DNA of 29,896 bases from JANRIZ01 sp033764445 (GTDB lineage Bacteria; Verrucomicrobiota; Verrucomicrobiia; JAWXBN01): NCBI GenBank assembly GCA_033764445.1, contig JANRIZ010000140.1:1-29896 (forward strand), in the 5' to 3' direction. The position numbers were made by a program, and so were the translations under genes. The notes beneath the pieces were generated by a model, which was not told the DNA's origin, ran no database searches, and saw nothing but the letters and a program-made list of their open reading frames with translations. Of this stretch, positions 6,838 through 14,855 are shown in pieces (positions within the stretch are counted from its first letter, which is position 1; each line of letters starts with the position of its first letter).

Positions 6838-7917
6838 TTACAGGGCGATATTGGATCCGTCACTGACCCCTTCCGGGGCATCCTGTGGGGCTTCCGGGAC
6901 ATGATCCAGATGCTCCTGCATCAGGCGCCGCAGGACCGGGCGGACCGCCTCGGCGAGAGTGGAATTGGCAAAACCGATCCAACTGACCGGTGAGGTCGTG
7001 TCCATGGGGGCCGAGAGCGGGGAGCCGTCGGGTTGTTCGATGATTCCCCCCGCCTCCTGCAGGATCAGCCAGGTGCAGATGTCGTAGGGATGGCAGACCA
7101 ACGACGATTCCAGGCCCAATTTGCGGAAGACGATCGGGCGGAGATCCGCGAGCATGCGGTCGTGACCGCTGAGGATCTCGTAAATCTGGCCGCCGGTGCT
7201 GATGTACTGGTCGTCGAAAACCAGCGGCGAACTGGTTTTGCCCAGTCCGTAGAGTTCCTCCCACAGTTTTTCCTCCACGCGGGCGGTCAGTTCCTTGCCC
7301 TCCGGAAAAAACCGGGCCATCGAGGCGAACCCATGTTTGAAATCCGTCGCCTGGGAGGGGCGGACCTTCATGGTGCGGGAGGTTTTTTCGACAAGATTGA
7401 TGCGTTGGAAACGGATGCCGGACTGACCCTGGCCGATGACCGCGCTCAACTGGTCCGAAAAGGTCTGTTTGCTCGGAGGCAGCTCGGTCATGGCCGAGAC
7501 GACGATGTCGGCAATGTTTGTCTCGCGTCCGCGCTGGGGGGCCACACCGGCGAGAATCCAGGCGGCGCGTTTGTCGTACATGATGTTGCGGGTGCCATCG
7601 ATGGGGTCGATCAGGCATTTCCAAAGTGTCCCCTCGACCGCGGTCCCATAGGGGAAGGTCACCGGTTTGTCCTCCTCGACGCCCTCCATGACAATTTCCA
7701 CGGGCATCGACTCGGGCCAGTGCCGTTCGAACCACTCAAAAATCGCCTCCTCGCTGATCTTGTCAATCTGGTAGATCGTGTCGGCGGCGGTTTCGGCGAC
7801 CACCGCGGCCATGTCCATATGTTCGTTCTGGCTCCGGGCCTTGAGGACCTCGTCGCGGATGTGGTTCTGGAGGGCACACAGACAGGAACGGATTTCCTCA
7901 AGTTCGCGCAGGTTCAT
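6838..7917 (-). CDS. Inositol-monophosphatase-family protein
   Basis: This 359-residue protein belongs to the Mg-dependent, Li-sensitive phosphatase family. The metal site is visible as Glu78 in VMEGVEED and Asp104/Asp107 in IDPIDGTRN. A late HPYDICTWLILQEAGG (roughly residues 275-290) stands in for the usual WD-x-AAG motif. It is longer than the typical 260-residue SuhB type, with an insertion between motifs. Its ATG overlaps the galT stop (ATGA), so the two are probably translationally coupled. Known relatives act on inositol phosphates, fructose-1,6-bisphosphate or 3'-phosphoadenosine phosphate. The operon context suggests a sugar phosphate, but the true substrate is not visible. The C-terminal 30 residues are acidic and low in complexity. 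Confidence 0.8.
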   Translation of the reverse strand: MNLRELEEIRSCLCALQNHIRDEVLKARSQNEHMDMAAVVAETAADTIYQIDKISEEAIFEWFERHWPESMPVEIVMEGVEEDKPVTFPYGTAVEGTLWKCLIDPIDGTRNIMYDKRAAWILAGVAPQRGRETNIADIVVSAMTELPPSKQTFSDQLSAVIGQGQSGIRFQRINLVEKTSRTMKVRPSQATDFKHGFASMARFFPEGKELTARVEEKLWEELYGLGKTSSPLVFDDQYISTGGQIYEILSGHDRMLADLRPIVFRKLGLESSLVCHPYDICTWLILQEAGGIIEQPDGSPLSAPMDTTSPVSWIGFANSTLAEAVRPVLRRLMQEHLDHVPEAPQDAPEGVSDGSNIAL

Positions 7918-8954
7918 TTCGGGCTCCGGTAAAGGATGTTGGAAAGGGCCTTCAACTCGGCGGCCTTTTCATCGGGGTTGGATTCGTTGGTCATCGATCC
8001 CCCGCCCACTTCCGGCCCGGCCAGATACTTCATCGTGTCGGGGAGCCGCAGGGGGGGATGATATTCGAGATGAAACGGGAAAAAACCGTAGTCGGCCCCG
8101 TCGGTGGGGGCCTGACGGATGACCATCACGTAGGGCATGGGCATGCGCCAGAGGTTGTCGTAGCGGATGGCCACCTCGCGCATCATCTCCCCCAGATCGC
8201 GCCGCTCGGCATCGGTGAGCTCGGTGAGACTCGCGCAGGACCGTTTGGGCAGGATGAAGATCTCATAGGCGTAGCGGGCGAACCACGGCACGCAGACGAG
8301 GAAGGAGGCGTTCTGGGCAATGACCCGCGGACCCTCCATTTCCCGGTGCAAAATGTCCTGACCAAGGTGACGGCCGGTCCTTTGGAAGTGGTGGCGCGCA
8401 CTTTCCACCTCGCGGGCGGTGATTCCATACACCATGTTCCCGGCGTAGATCTGGCAGTGCGGATGCGGATTGGATGTGCCGACAAGGGACCCCTTGTTTT
8501 CAAAGATCAGCACATGGTCCACATCCGGGCGGGACCCGAGGGTCAGTGTGCGTTCGGCCCACAGATCGACGACGGCATGGGACTGATCGAGGGTCAGGTC
8601 CGCAAACGTCTTGGAGTGGTCCGGATGATAACACACGACCTCCGCGGTTCCGGTGGCGCGCCGGGTCCGGTACAGGGGATCGCCGCCGGGGACGTCGGGG
8701 GAGTTTTCGGAAAAGCAGGGCAGGTCGTTCTCAAAGACATAGGCCCCGGTGTACGCGGGGTTTTCGCCCTTGATCCGTTTGTTGCCGGGGCACAGGGCAC
8801 AGGTGGGGTCGTAACAGGGGATGTCCCCCCCCTGGAACCGGTGGGTGTCGCCGATCCACGGACGCCTGCCGCGATGCGAGGTGAAAAGCACCCACTCCTC
8901 ACGCAGGGGATGCCAGCGTTGTTCCCAGATATCAGTGATCGGTTTTTCTGTCAT
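7914..8954 (-). CDS. galT: Galactose-1-phosphate uridylyltransferase
   Basis: The enzyme exchanges UMP between UDP-glucose and galactose-1-phosphate in the Leloir pathway. I start it at the ATG at 8954 (346 residues), because that places Cys52, Cys55, His164 and His166 at the positions known for the E. coli enzyme. The zinc-type CALCPGN motif is at 52-58 and the nucleophile lies in NPHPHCQ, where the usual Gly after HPH is Cys. Upstream in-frame starts to 9083 add unlikely sequence. The C-terminal EVGGGSMTNESNPDEKAAELK fits the family. It leads the operon galT, IMPase-like, GHMP kinase; its TGA overlaps the next ATG. No galE is in the window. Confidence 0.93.
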   Translation of the reverse strand: MTEKPITDIWEQRWHPLREEWVLFTSHRGRRPWIGDTHRFQGGDIPCYDPTCALCPGNKRIKGENPAYTGAYVFENDLPCFSENSPDVPGGDPLYRTRRATGTAEVVCYHPDHSKTFADLTLDQSHAVVDLWAERTLTLGSRPDVDHVLIFENKGSLVGTSNPHPHCQIYAGNMVYGITAREVESARHHFQRTGRHLGQDILHREMEGPRVIAQNASFLVCVPWFARYAYEIFILPKRSCASLTELTDAERRDLGEMMREVAIRYDNLWRMPMPYVMVIRQAPTDGADYGFFPFHLEYHPPLRLPDTMKYLAGPEVGGGSMTNESNPDEKAAELKALSNILYRSPK

Positions 8955-9060
8955 GGACGGTCCGGTGGATCGGAAAGTGACATTAAACTCGGTCCTCTCT
9001 CCCGCCATCAAGGGAAAACTTCGCGGACCCGGACATTTTTGCACGGCCCCCCAGCAAAAC

Positions 9061-9083
9061 ATGCAAACACAATATACTTGCAT
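9061..9083. promoter_or_regulatory. AT-rich dyad between galT and the metal-transporter operon
   Basis: ATGCAA (9061-9066) and TTGCAT (9078-9083) form a perfect 6-bp inverted repeat around an AT-rich 11-base centre that includes TATACT. It stands out in a GC-rich gap between divergent operons. It may be an operator for a metal-dependent repressor of the transporter or part of a promoter. No convincing -35 element is found at the right distance on either strand. Confidence 0.4.
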
Positions 9084-9134
9084 TAATCAAAACCCACTCC
9101 TAGGGTACAGGGATCCGAAACCCGGAATCATCCC

Positions 9135-9254
9135 ATGCGCGGCCATCCACTCCTTCTCCTGACCCTGACAATCGTCGGTTTTCTTCTGTTGGGAATCCCG
9201 GTCTGGAAATTGACACGTCCGGCGGCCTCCGCATCCCCTCGGGTCTCCCGATAA
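9135..9254 (+). CDS. 39-residue single-span membrane microprotein
   Basis: An ATG at 9135 opens a 39-codon frame ending at TAA 9252-9254, only 14 bp before the ABC ATPase start. The product has a short basic N-terminus (MRGHP), one strongly hydrophobic segment about residues 6-24 rich in Leu, Ile and Val, and a polar, basic Ala/Ser/Pro tail. The predicted topology is one transmembrane helix. Position and spacing suggest it is the first gene of the transporter operon. It could be a small transporter subunit or regulator, or a relic of the signal sequence of a lost substrate-binding protein. No family is recognised. Coding status is inferred from the hydrophobic pattern and context only. Confidence 0.5.
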   Translation: MRGHPLLLLTLTIVGFLLLGIPVWKLTRPAASASPRVSR

Positions 9255-9268
9255 CCCGACATCCCCCC

Positions 9269-10042
9269 ATGTCCGAACACCAGCTTCAAATCCGCGACCT
9301 GACCGTTTCGTATGACCGTATCCCGGCGGTGCACCATGTGGATATGACCCTGCGATGCGGACACCGCGTGGGACTGATCGGTCCCAACGGCGCCGGAAAA
9401 TCCACGCTCCTGAAAGCCGTGGCCGGGCTGGTCCCACTGGAAACGGGTTCGATCCGCCTTGTCGGTCACGAATCCGCCTGCCATGACCATGGCACGGCCT
9501 ACCTGCCCCAGCGCAGTGCGGTGGATTGGGATTTTCCCATCACGGTCCGTGGGCTGGTCGAGCTCGGACGCTACCCGGCCCTTGGCGCCTTCAAAAGATA
9601 TTCCGAAGCGGATGCCCGGGCTGTTGACGAGGCTCTGGAGGCGCTCCAGCTCACCGAGCTGGCGGAACGCCAGATCAATGCGCTCTCGGGAGGGCAGCAG
9701 CAGCGGGCCTTCCTGGCCCGTGCCTGGGCGCAAAATGCCCACATCTACCTGCTCGACGAACCCTTCACCGGGCTGGACAAGGTGGCCCAGGCGGATCTGC
9801 GCCGAAGCATCCGGGCGCTGGCGGATGCGGGAAAACTGGTCATCTGCTCCCATCACGATCTGCACACGGTGCCGGACCTGTTTGACGAGGTGATCCTGAT
9901 CAACGGCGAACTGGTCGCCTACGGCCCCCTGGCCGGGGTCTTCACACCCGCATCCATCGACAAAACCTACGGGACCCGGATTTTCTCCGGTCATCCCCCG
10001 CACCACCCTCCGGAGGGCACCGACGATGACCTGGCTCATTGA
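9269..10042 (+). CDS. Zn/Mn-type metal ABC transporter ATPase
   Basis: This 257-residue ATPase couples ATP hydrolysis to metal-ion import with the permease encoded next. Walker A is GPNGAGKST at 38-46, the signature LSGGQQQR at 139-146, Walker B IYLLDEP at 159-165, and the switch His lies in CSHHD. The Q-loop region YLPQRSAVDWDFPITV is characteristic of the manganese/zinc/iron subfamily (TroB/ZnuC/MntB). A His-Pro-rich tail (GHPPHHPP, roughly residues 241-248) could bind metal. The frame overlaps the permease start by 17 bp, so coupling is likely. Which metal is carried is not decided by sequence. No binding-protein gene accompanies it. Confidence 0.9.
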   Translation: MSEHQLQIRDLTVSYDRIPAVHHVDMTLRCGHRVGLIGPNGAGKSTLLKAVAGLVPLETGSIRLVGHESACHDHGTAYLPQRSAVDWDFPITVRGLVELGRYPALGAFKRYSEADARAVDEALEALQLTELAERQINALSGGQQQRAFLARAWAQNAHIYLLDEPFTGLDKVAQADLRRSIRALADAGKLVICSHHDLHTVPDLFDEVILINGELVAYGPLAGVFTPASIDKTYGTRIFSGHPPHHPPEGTDDDLAH

Positions 10043-10916
10043 ACCGCTCCAGTTTGAATTCATGCAACGGGCCCTGCTGGCCAGTGTCCTGATCGGGTTC
10101 ACCAACGGATTCATCAGCGGCTACATTGTCCTCAGACGTCTGGCCCTGCTGACGGATGCCCTGTCCCATTCGCTGCTGCCCGGACTGGCCGTGGGAGCGA
10201 TTTTTTTCGGCCTGGCACCGCTGGGTCTGTTTTTCGGGGGTCTGGTCGCCGCCGTTTTTGTGGCCCTGGGGGGGATGGTTGTCGCCAGAAGTTCGCGGCT
10301 GAAGGACGAAACCGCCATCAGCATCCTCTACGTGATCTCCTTTGCCCTGGGCATCATCCTGCTCAAATATTCCAGGTCACGCGTGGACCTGGGCCATTTC
10401 CTCTTTGGCAACATTCTGGGCGTTTCCGACTCGGACCTGTGGATCAGTTATCTGACCTCCTTCCTTGGGATCACACTCCTCATCGCCAACCACCGGCCCC
10501 TGCTTCTGGCGATATTTGAACCGAATGTGGCCCGGTCACTGGGAGTCAGGGTCAGTCTGCTCAATTACATGCTTCTGGGCATCATGGTCCTCGCCATGAT
10601 CGCCTCCCTTCAGGCCGTCGGCGTGGTTCTCTCCCTGGCCCTCCTGATCCTTCCCTCTGCCACGATCTACGTGGTGTGCGACTCCTACGATGGCATGTTG
10701 TGGGGGGGCGGCGTGCTGGGGGCGACGGGGTCGGTGATCGGTCTGTACGTCTCCTATTGGATGGACCTGCCGTCGGGTCCCTCCATTGTGCTTGTCCTGG
10801 GCGCGGTTTTTCTGGCGGCCTATCTCTTCAGCCCCCGGTACGGCGTGTTTTCCAGGGTCTTCAAAACCCGTCACCGGCACGAGGAATCCCTGCGCCGCTG
10901 GGAACACAAACACTGA
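10026..10916 (+). CDS. Metal ABC transporter permease (ABC-3 family)
   Basis: This 296-residue integral membrane protein has about eight hydrophobic helices. It carries the family landmark RRLALLTDALSHSLLPGLAVG (about residues 37-57), the loop that contacts the ATPase, and conserved LGVRV and QAVGVVLSLALLILPSAT segments. It fits the TroC/ZnuB/MntC permeases that import Zn, Mn or Fe across the inner membrane. The C-terminal cytosolic tail is basic and His-rich (RHRHEES, WEHKH). It overlaps the ATPase frame by 17 bp and converges on the GT2 gene, with a 37-bp gap holding only a weak 5-bp hairpin. Confidence 0.9.
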   Translation: MTWLIEPLQFEFMQRALLASVLIGFTNGFISGYIVLRRLALLTDALSHSLLPGLAVGAIFFGLAPLGLFFGGLVAAVFVALGGMVVARSSRLKDETAISILYVISFALGIILLKYSRSRVDLGHFLFGNILGVSDSDLWISYLTSFLGITLLIANHRPLLLAIFEPNVARSLGVRVSLLNYMLLGIMVLAMIASLQAVGVVLSLALLILPSATIYVVCDSYDGMLWGGGVLGATGSVIGLYVSYWMDLPSGPSIVLVLGAVFLAAYLFSPRYGVFSRVFKTRHRHEESLRRWEHKH

Positions 10917-10953
10917 TTCCCCCCCGGGAATGCCCCGGCACCAACACCCGCGA

Positions 10954-11706
10954 CTACTTCTTTTTTTCGTACCAGGCGTTCCAGGCGGTTTTCCGGTCGC
11001 GCAATTTTTTGTCCGGGTTGAAGATCAGGCGCGAGGTGGTTTTGGCGACGGGGATCAGGCCATGGGTGCGCAGTTTCCGGCTCAGAACCATCACCGATCC
11101 GGTCGGGGAGTTGCGGATCGTCTGGTTGCGCTGCGCGCCAAACCGGCGCAGGCGGCGGTGAAACTCCAGTTTCTCCCCCAGATGAAGATTCTCGTCAAAC
11201 CCGCGAAGCTCCACAAAATCCTTCCGGCGACAGTGGAAAATCCCGGAAAAACCCCCACAGACAAAACGGATGAGTTTTTTGCCCCAGACATAAATCTGCT
11301 CCCGGGAGGAGGGGATGAGCATTTCCTCGCGGGTTCCGCCCCCGACGACGCCGGGGTCGAGCAGATTCTGGTCGATTCCCACAAAAAGATCCTCGCTGAC
11401 AATCATGCGTCCGTCGACAAAGGCCAGAAAATCCCCCTGCGCCAGCAGCGCCCCGATGTTCCGGGCCTTGGCAATGTTGTTTTCCGGCTCGTACACCACC
11501 CGGGCCCCGCAGGCGGTGGCCATTTCATTGGTGCGGTCCTTGCTGTGGTTGTCCACAACGATGATTTCAATGCTGACGTTCCGCTCGCGGCGCAGTCGCT
11601 CGGCGGATTTCTGCACGGATTCAATGGTCTGGCAGATGAACTCCTCCTCGTCGAAGGCGGCAATGATCACGGAAATGACCGGAGGTGTCGGCAGGGTGTC
11701 ATTCAT
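10954..11706 (-). CDS. Family 2 glycosyltransferase with variant DXD motif
   Basis: This 250-residue GT-A enzyme begins with ISVIIAAFDEEEFI (residues 11-24), followed by EIIVVDNHSKDRT and ENNIAKARNIGALLAQGD, the nucleotide-sugar fold of GT2. The metal-binding DXD position reads Asp98-Gly-Arg in AFVDGRM, lacking the second acid. A GGFSGIFHCRRKDFVELRGF block near the acceptor site and LGEKLEFHRRL match the usual ED-type region, with an acid retained. The C-terminus is basic. It follows larC by 7 bp and is probably the last gene of the lar operon. Donor and acceptor are unknown, and the altered motif may reduce or change activity. Confidence 0.8.
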   Translation of the reverse strand: MNDTLPTPPVISVIIAAFDEEEFICQTIESVQKSAERLRRERNVSIEIIVVDNHSKDRTNEMATACGARVVYEPENNIAKARNIGALLAQGDFLAFVDGRMIVSEDLFVGIDQNLLDPGVVGGGTREEMLIPSSREQIYVWGKKLIRFVCGGFSGIFHCRRKDFVELRGFDENLHLGEKLEFHRRLRRFGAQRNQTIRNSPTGSVMVLSRKLRTHGLIPVAKTTSRLIFNPDKKLRDRKTAWNAWYEKKK

Positions 11707-11713
11707 GGACGGA

Positions 11714-13060
11714 TCACTGCCCCTCCTGGCTTTTGAGCACGGCCTCGTAGACAGACTTCAGGGGCACCTGATGGGTGATGGCCACCCGTTTGCACGATTC
11801 AAATTCCGGGCTGAAACAAATCCGCTCCCCACCCTGGCGGCCCACCTTGGCCTCGACCTCACCCCAGGGGGTTTTGACACGGACGATCTCGCGCTGCAAT
11901 TTGTGCCGTTCCCACGGGGTTGTGCGCACCCCGAACGTGGAGGTTTCCCGCATCAGCCACCGGGCCATGTCCTCCGTCCTCGCAGGCTCCACAAGCAGAC
12001 TCACCAGCACGCCGGGGCGGTTCTTTTTCATCTGGATGGGGACAAACCAGCAATCCAACGCACCCCGGAGGAGGGCCTGCTCCATCACGTGTCCCAGGAC
12101 CTCGGGGGAAAGATCGTCGATATTGGTTTCAATCAGTGTGACGGTATCCCGTTCGGACCCGGCAGGCGACTCCGCCTGTGCGAGTACGGCCCGGAGCACA
12201 TTGGGCCGGGAGGCCAGGGTGCGCTGGCCCAATCCGTATCCGACGCGTTCGGTTCGGAGGTTCCGCATGGGGGCAAAACTTTGGGCAAATTCCGCCAGGA
12301 GGGCGGCCCCGGTGGGGGTGATCAATTCATGCGGCTCCTCACACTGGGAGAGCGGAATGCCCTTGAGAATCTCCAGGGTCGCCGTGGAGGGAATGGGGAA
12401 TCGTCCGTGCGCACAATCCAAAAACCCCGTCCCCTCCTGCAGACGGGAGGCGTGTACTTCCTCGACTCCCAGGGCCTCCAATCCCACACACACACCGACA
12501 ATGTCGAGGATGGAGTCCAGGGCCCCGACCTCGTGAAAATGCACTTTTTCCGGGGCCATCCCGTGGATTTTTCCCTCGGCCACGGCGATTCTCTGAAAAA
12601 TGCCCAGCGCGTGCTGCTTCACAAAGGGCGTCAGGGCGGACTTCTCAATCAGGGCCCGTATCTGCAGATGGGTCCGTGATTCCCCATGGGTGTGTTCTGT
12701 CTCCGGTCCATGATCATGGCCGCATTCGTGAGAATGGCTCCCCCCGGGTTGGGCATGGGAATGCCCGTGCCCCTGATGGTGACCGTGGCCGTGGTCATGA
12801 TGGTGGTCATGGTGGTGCCCATGGTCACACGTCGGCCCATCGGGTTCGTGGCGGTGGACCCGGCCTTCATGGCAGGAAAACTGCACTCCTTCGATGGCTC
12901 CCTTGAATTTCCGGTCAAAGTGCATGTGAAAATCGCCAAGCTCAAGCTTGGTCAACTCCCACTCGAAGGTGGAGGGTTTCACGCCCAGATCCGCCAGCGC
13001 CCCCATCATCATGTCGCCGCTGATCCCACTGAAGCAATCCAGATAAAGTATCTTCTTCAT
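11714..13060 (-). CDS. larC: Nickel-pincer cofactor biosynthesis protein LarC, His-rich
   Basis: LarC inserts nickel into the pyridinium-dithiodicarboxylate mononucleotide in a CTP-dependent reaction, the last step of NPN cofactor synthesis. From the ATG at 13060 this is 448 residues. The family start MKKILYLDCFSGISGDM is evident; an in-frame start at 13090 adds 10 unrelated residues. GKIHGMAPEKVHFHEVGALDS and ELITPTGAALL are family segments. Residues 64-131 hold a linker with about 24 histidines plus Cys residues (12668-12871), a likely nickel store. Unlike Lactobacillus plantarum, where larC is read by frameshifting, the frame here is continuous. It lies 34 bp after larB and 7 bp before the GT2 gene. 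Confidence 0.95.
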   Translation of the reverse strand: MKKILYLDCFSGISGDMMMGALADLGVKPSTFEWELTKLELGDFHMHFDRKFKGAIEGVQFSCHEGRVHRHEPDGPTCDHGHHHDHHHDHGHGHHQGHGHSHAQPGGSHSHECGHDHGPETEHTHGESRTHLQIRALIEKSALTPFVKQHALGIFQRIAVAEGKIHGMAPEKVHFHEVGALDSILDIVGVCVGLEALGVEEVHASRLQEGTGFLDCAHGRFPIPSTATLEILKGIPLSQCEEPHELITPTGAALLAEFAQSFAPMRNLRTERVGYGLGQRTLASRPNVLRAVLAQAESPAGSERDTVTLIETNIDDLSPEVLGHVMEQALLRGALDCWFVPIQMKKNRPGVLVSLLVEPARTEDMARWLMRETSTFGVRTTPWERHKLQREIVRVKTPWGEVEAKVGRQGGERICFSPEFESCKRVAITHQVPLKSVYEAVLKSQEGQ

Positions 13061-13094
13061 AACATGAACGGGTATCCTGCCGTTTGCCAAGCAC

Positions 13095-13790
13095 TCAAGT
13101 CAAATGGTTAATCTGACTGGCGGCATAGGCCGCGCCAAACCCGTTGTCGATATTGACCACGGTCACTCCGCTGGCACAGGAATTGATCATGGTCAGAAGC
13201 GCCGAAAGACCTTTGAAATTGGCCCCGTAACCGACACTGGTGGGCACGGCAATCAGGGGTTTGTCCACAAGCCCGCCCACCACACTGGGCAAGGCCCCCT
13301 CCATGCCGGCCACAACAATGATCACACGGCAGGAACGGATCACCTCCATCCGGGCCATCAGCCGGTGCAGTCCGGCCACGCCCACGTCATACACACTTTC
13401 CACCTCATTGCCCATCACCCGGGCGGTGACGGCGGCCTCCTCGGCCACGGGGAGGTCACTGGTCCCGGCACACACCACGGCGATTTTTCCGACTCCGGCC
13501 ACGGCGGGGGTCCGTTCCACGGTGATGCACCGCGCCGCCTCATGCCACCGCGTCCGGGGAATTTCCCGGCGCAACTGCCGGGCCACGGCGGCGGTGGTCC
13601 GTGTCACCAGCACGCGCCCGCTTCTCCTGTCGATTTCCCGGGCGATGCGGAGAATCTGGGCCGGGGTCTTGCCCTCCCCGAAAATCACCTCGGGAAACCC
13701 CTGCCGTCTCTGACGGCTGAGGTCAACCTTGGCAAAACCCAGTTCCTTGAATTGTTCCTTCGCAGCTTTCACAAAACCACTGCACCACAC
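13095..13790 (-). CDS. larB: Nickel-pincer cofactor synthase LarB
   Basis: LarB carboxylates and hydrolyses nicotinic acid adenine dinucleotide to make pyridinium-3,5-biscarboxylic acid mononucleotide, the first step of NPN synthesis. The 231 residues contain LGFAKVDLSRQRRQGFPEV near the N-terminus. The PurE-like domain follows with VVCAGTSDLPVAEEA, YDVGVAGLHRL, VVAGMEGALPSVVGG and PTSVGYGANFKGLSALLTMINSC. The start is GTG at 13790; a GGGGGCGGAG stretch just upstream may serve as ribosome-binding site. GTG at 13772 is the alternative. The N-terminal arm is shorter than in many homologues. The frame is the same as that of the upstream exosortase-like gene, separated by its TGA. Confidence 0.95.
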   Translation of the reverse strand: MWCSGFVKAAKEQFKELGFAKVDLSRQRRQGFPEVIFGEGKTPAQILRIAREIDRRSGRVLVTRTTAAVARQLRREIPRTRWHEAARCITVERTPAVAGVGKIAVVCAGTSDLPVAEEAAVTARVMGNEVESVYDVGVAGLHRLMARMEVIRSCRVIIVVAGMEGALPSVVGGLVDKPLIAVPTSVGYGANFKGLSALLTMINSCASGVTVVNIDNGFGAAYAASQINHLT

Positions 13791-13826
13791 TCCGCCCCCG
13801 GCGGCGAGTTTTAAAAGCGCCGCCGG

Positions 13827-14855
13827 TCAGTCCGTCGGACGTCCGGCCTGCGTCCAGATTTTCCAGAAAAAAAAGAGGATGAGGCATTCCAGAACAAAAC
13901 TGATTCCAAAACCGATGGGCACCAGCAGGGGATTGAACAGATTCACAAATCCCTCCCCAAAAAGGATCGCCCCGATCATCACCATCAGGATGCGGATGAT
14001 CTGGGTGACAAACCCGGTCACGGGCACGAGGGCAATGTACACCATCAGCCACGTGAAACGGACGCGTCTCCAGAAAAGGAATCCCGTGGCCAGAAATGGC
14101 GAAATCAACAGCGGGATCCAGCTGGTGCTCCCCTGCCCCTGCCAGACGGACATCATGGAGACGGCCGGACGCGTGAATCCCTCGATGGTAATGGACAGGC
14201 TCCGCACCTGCACCCGGCTGTCCAGGAGAGCGACCATCGTTCCGGCGACGGCCAGCGCCCATTCCTTGAGGGTGGTGGACAGTCCGATCCACTCCATCCA
14301 CAGATTGTTGAAACACAGGAAAAAAAACAGGAACGGGATGAAAAAGGTCCGCGCATAGGACCGCCCGATCAAAAACCAGGCAAGGCTGTAGGCCGTGACA
14401 AACAGGGACACCATCCCCAGCTTCACCAGTTCGCCGGTCAGTCCCACAATATACAGAAGCATTCCCAGGGCCACCCCGGCCAGGGCCGCGGGATCGGTCT
14501 CCGGGGCGATCCATTGGCGGAACGGACGCCGGTAAAAGTACACGGTGCAAAATCCGATCCAGATCACAAGCCGTTTCCAGTCCAGAAATCCCACCCAGAA
14601 GATCTGCACCGCGGAGAGCATGCCATAGGCTTCCCATTTTTTGTCAATATGGATGGCCGTCCCGGGCAGATAGTCGCGGAGGGCGAAAAGATAGAGGAAA
14701 AAACCCAGGGCCGATACGCCCAGCATGGCCCGCTTGATATGGTCTGGTGTCACCCCCCCTTCATAACGACTTCCCCGGATCATGACAAGCGGCCTTGCCG
14801 ATTGTCCTGCCATGGCCATGGGATTTGCAAAATGCGGATCAGTCAGGGTTTTCAC
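13827..14855 (-). CDS. Exosortase/archaeosortase-like membrane protein lacking the active-site Cys
   Basis: This 342-residue protein has about eight hydrophobic helices in the order typical of exosortases, including ALAGVALGMLLYIVGLTG, FIPFLFFFLCF and a periplasmic SITIEGF segment. Active exosortases have Cys (CSG), Arg (N-x-x-R) and His. Here the Cys region reads SVWQGQGST with no cysteine. The Arg is kept in TQIIRI but its Asn is Thr, and the His region reads LFNP. It is probably not a protein-sorting peptidase of the known type. The GTG start (14855) overlaps the larE stop as GTGA; ATGs at 14819 and 14813 are alternatives. It sits inside the lar operon, before larB. The function is unknown, possibly membrane scaffolding or transport. 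Confidence 0.65.
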   Translation of the reverse strand: MKTLTDPHFANPMAMAGQSARPLVMIRGSRYEGGVTPDHIKRAMLGVSALGFFLYLFALRDYLPGTAIHIDKKWEAYGMLSAVQIFWVGFLDWKRLVIWIGFCTVYFYRRPFRQWIAPETDPAALAGVALGMLLYIVGLTGELVKLGMVSLFVTAYSLAWFLIGRSYARTFFIPFLFFFLCFNNLWMEWIGLSTTLKEWALAVAGTMVALLDSRVQVRSLSITIEGFTRPAVSMMSVWQGQGSTSWIPLLISPFLATGFLFWRRVRFTWLMVYIALVPVTGFVTQIIRILMVMIGAILFGEGFVNLFNPLLVPIGFGISFVLECLILFFFWKIWTQAGRPTD

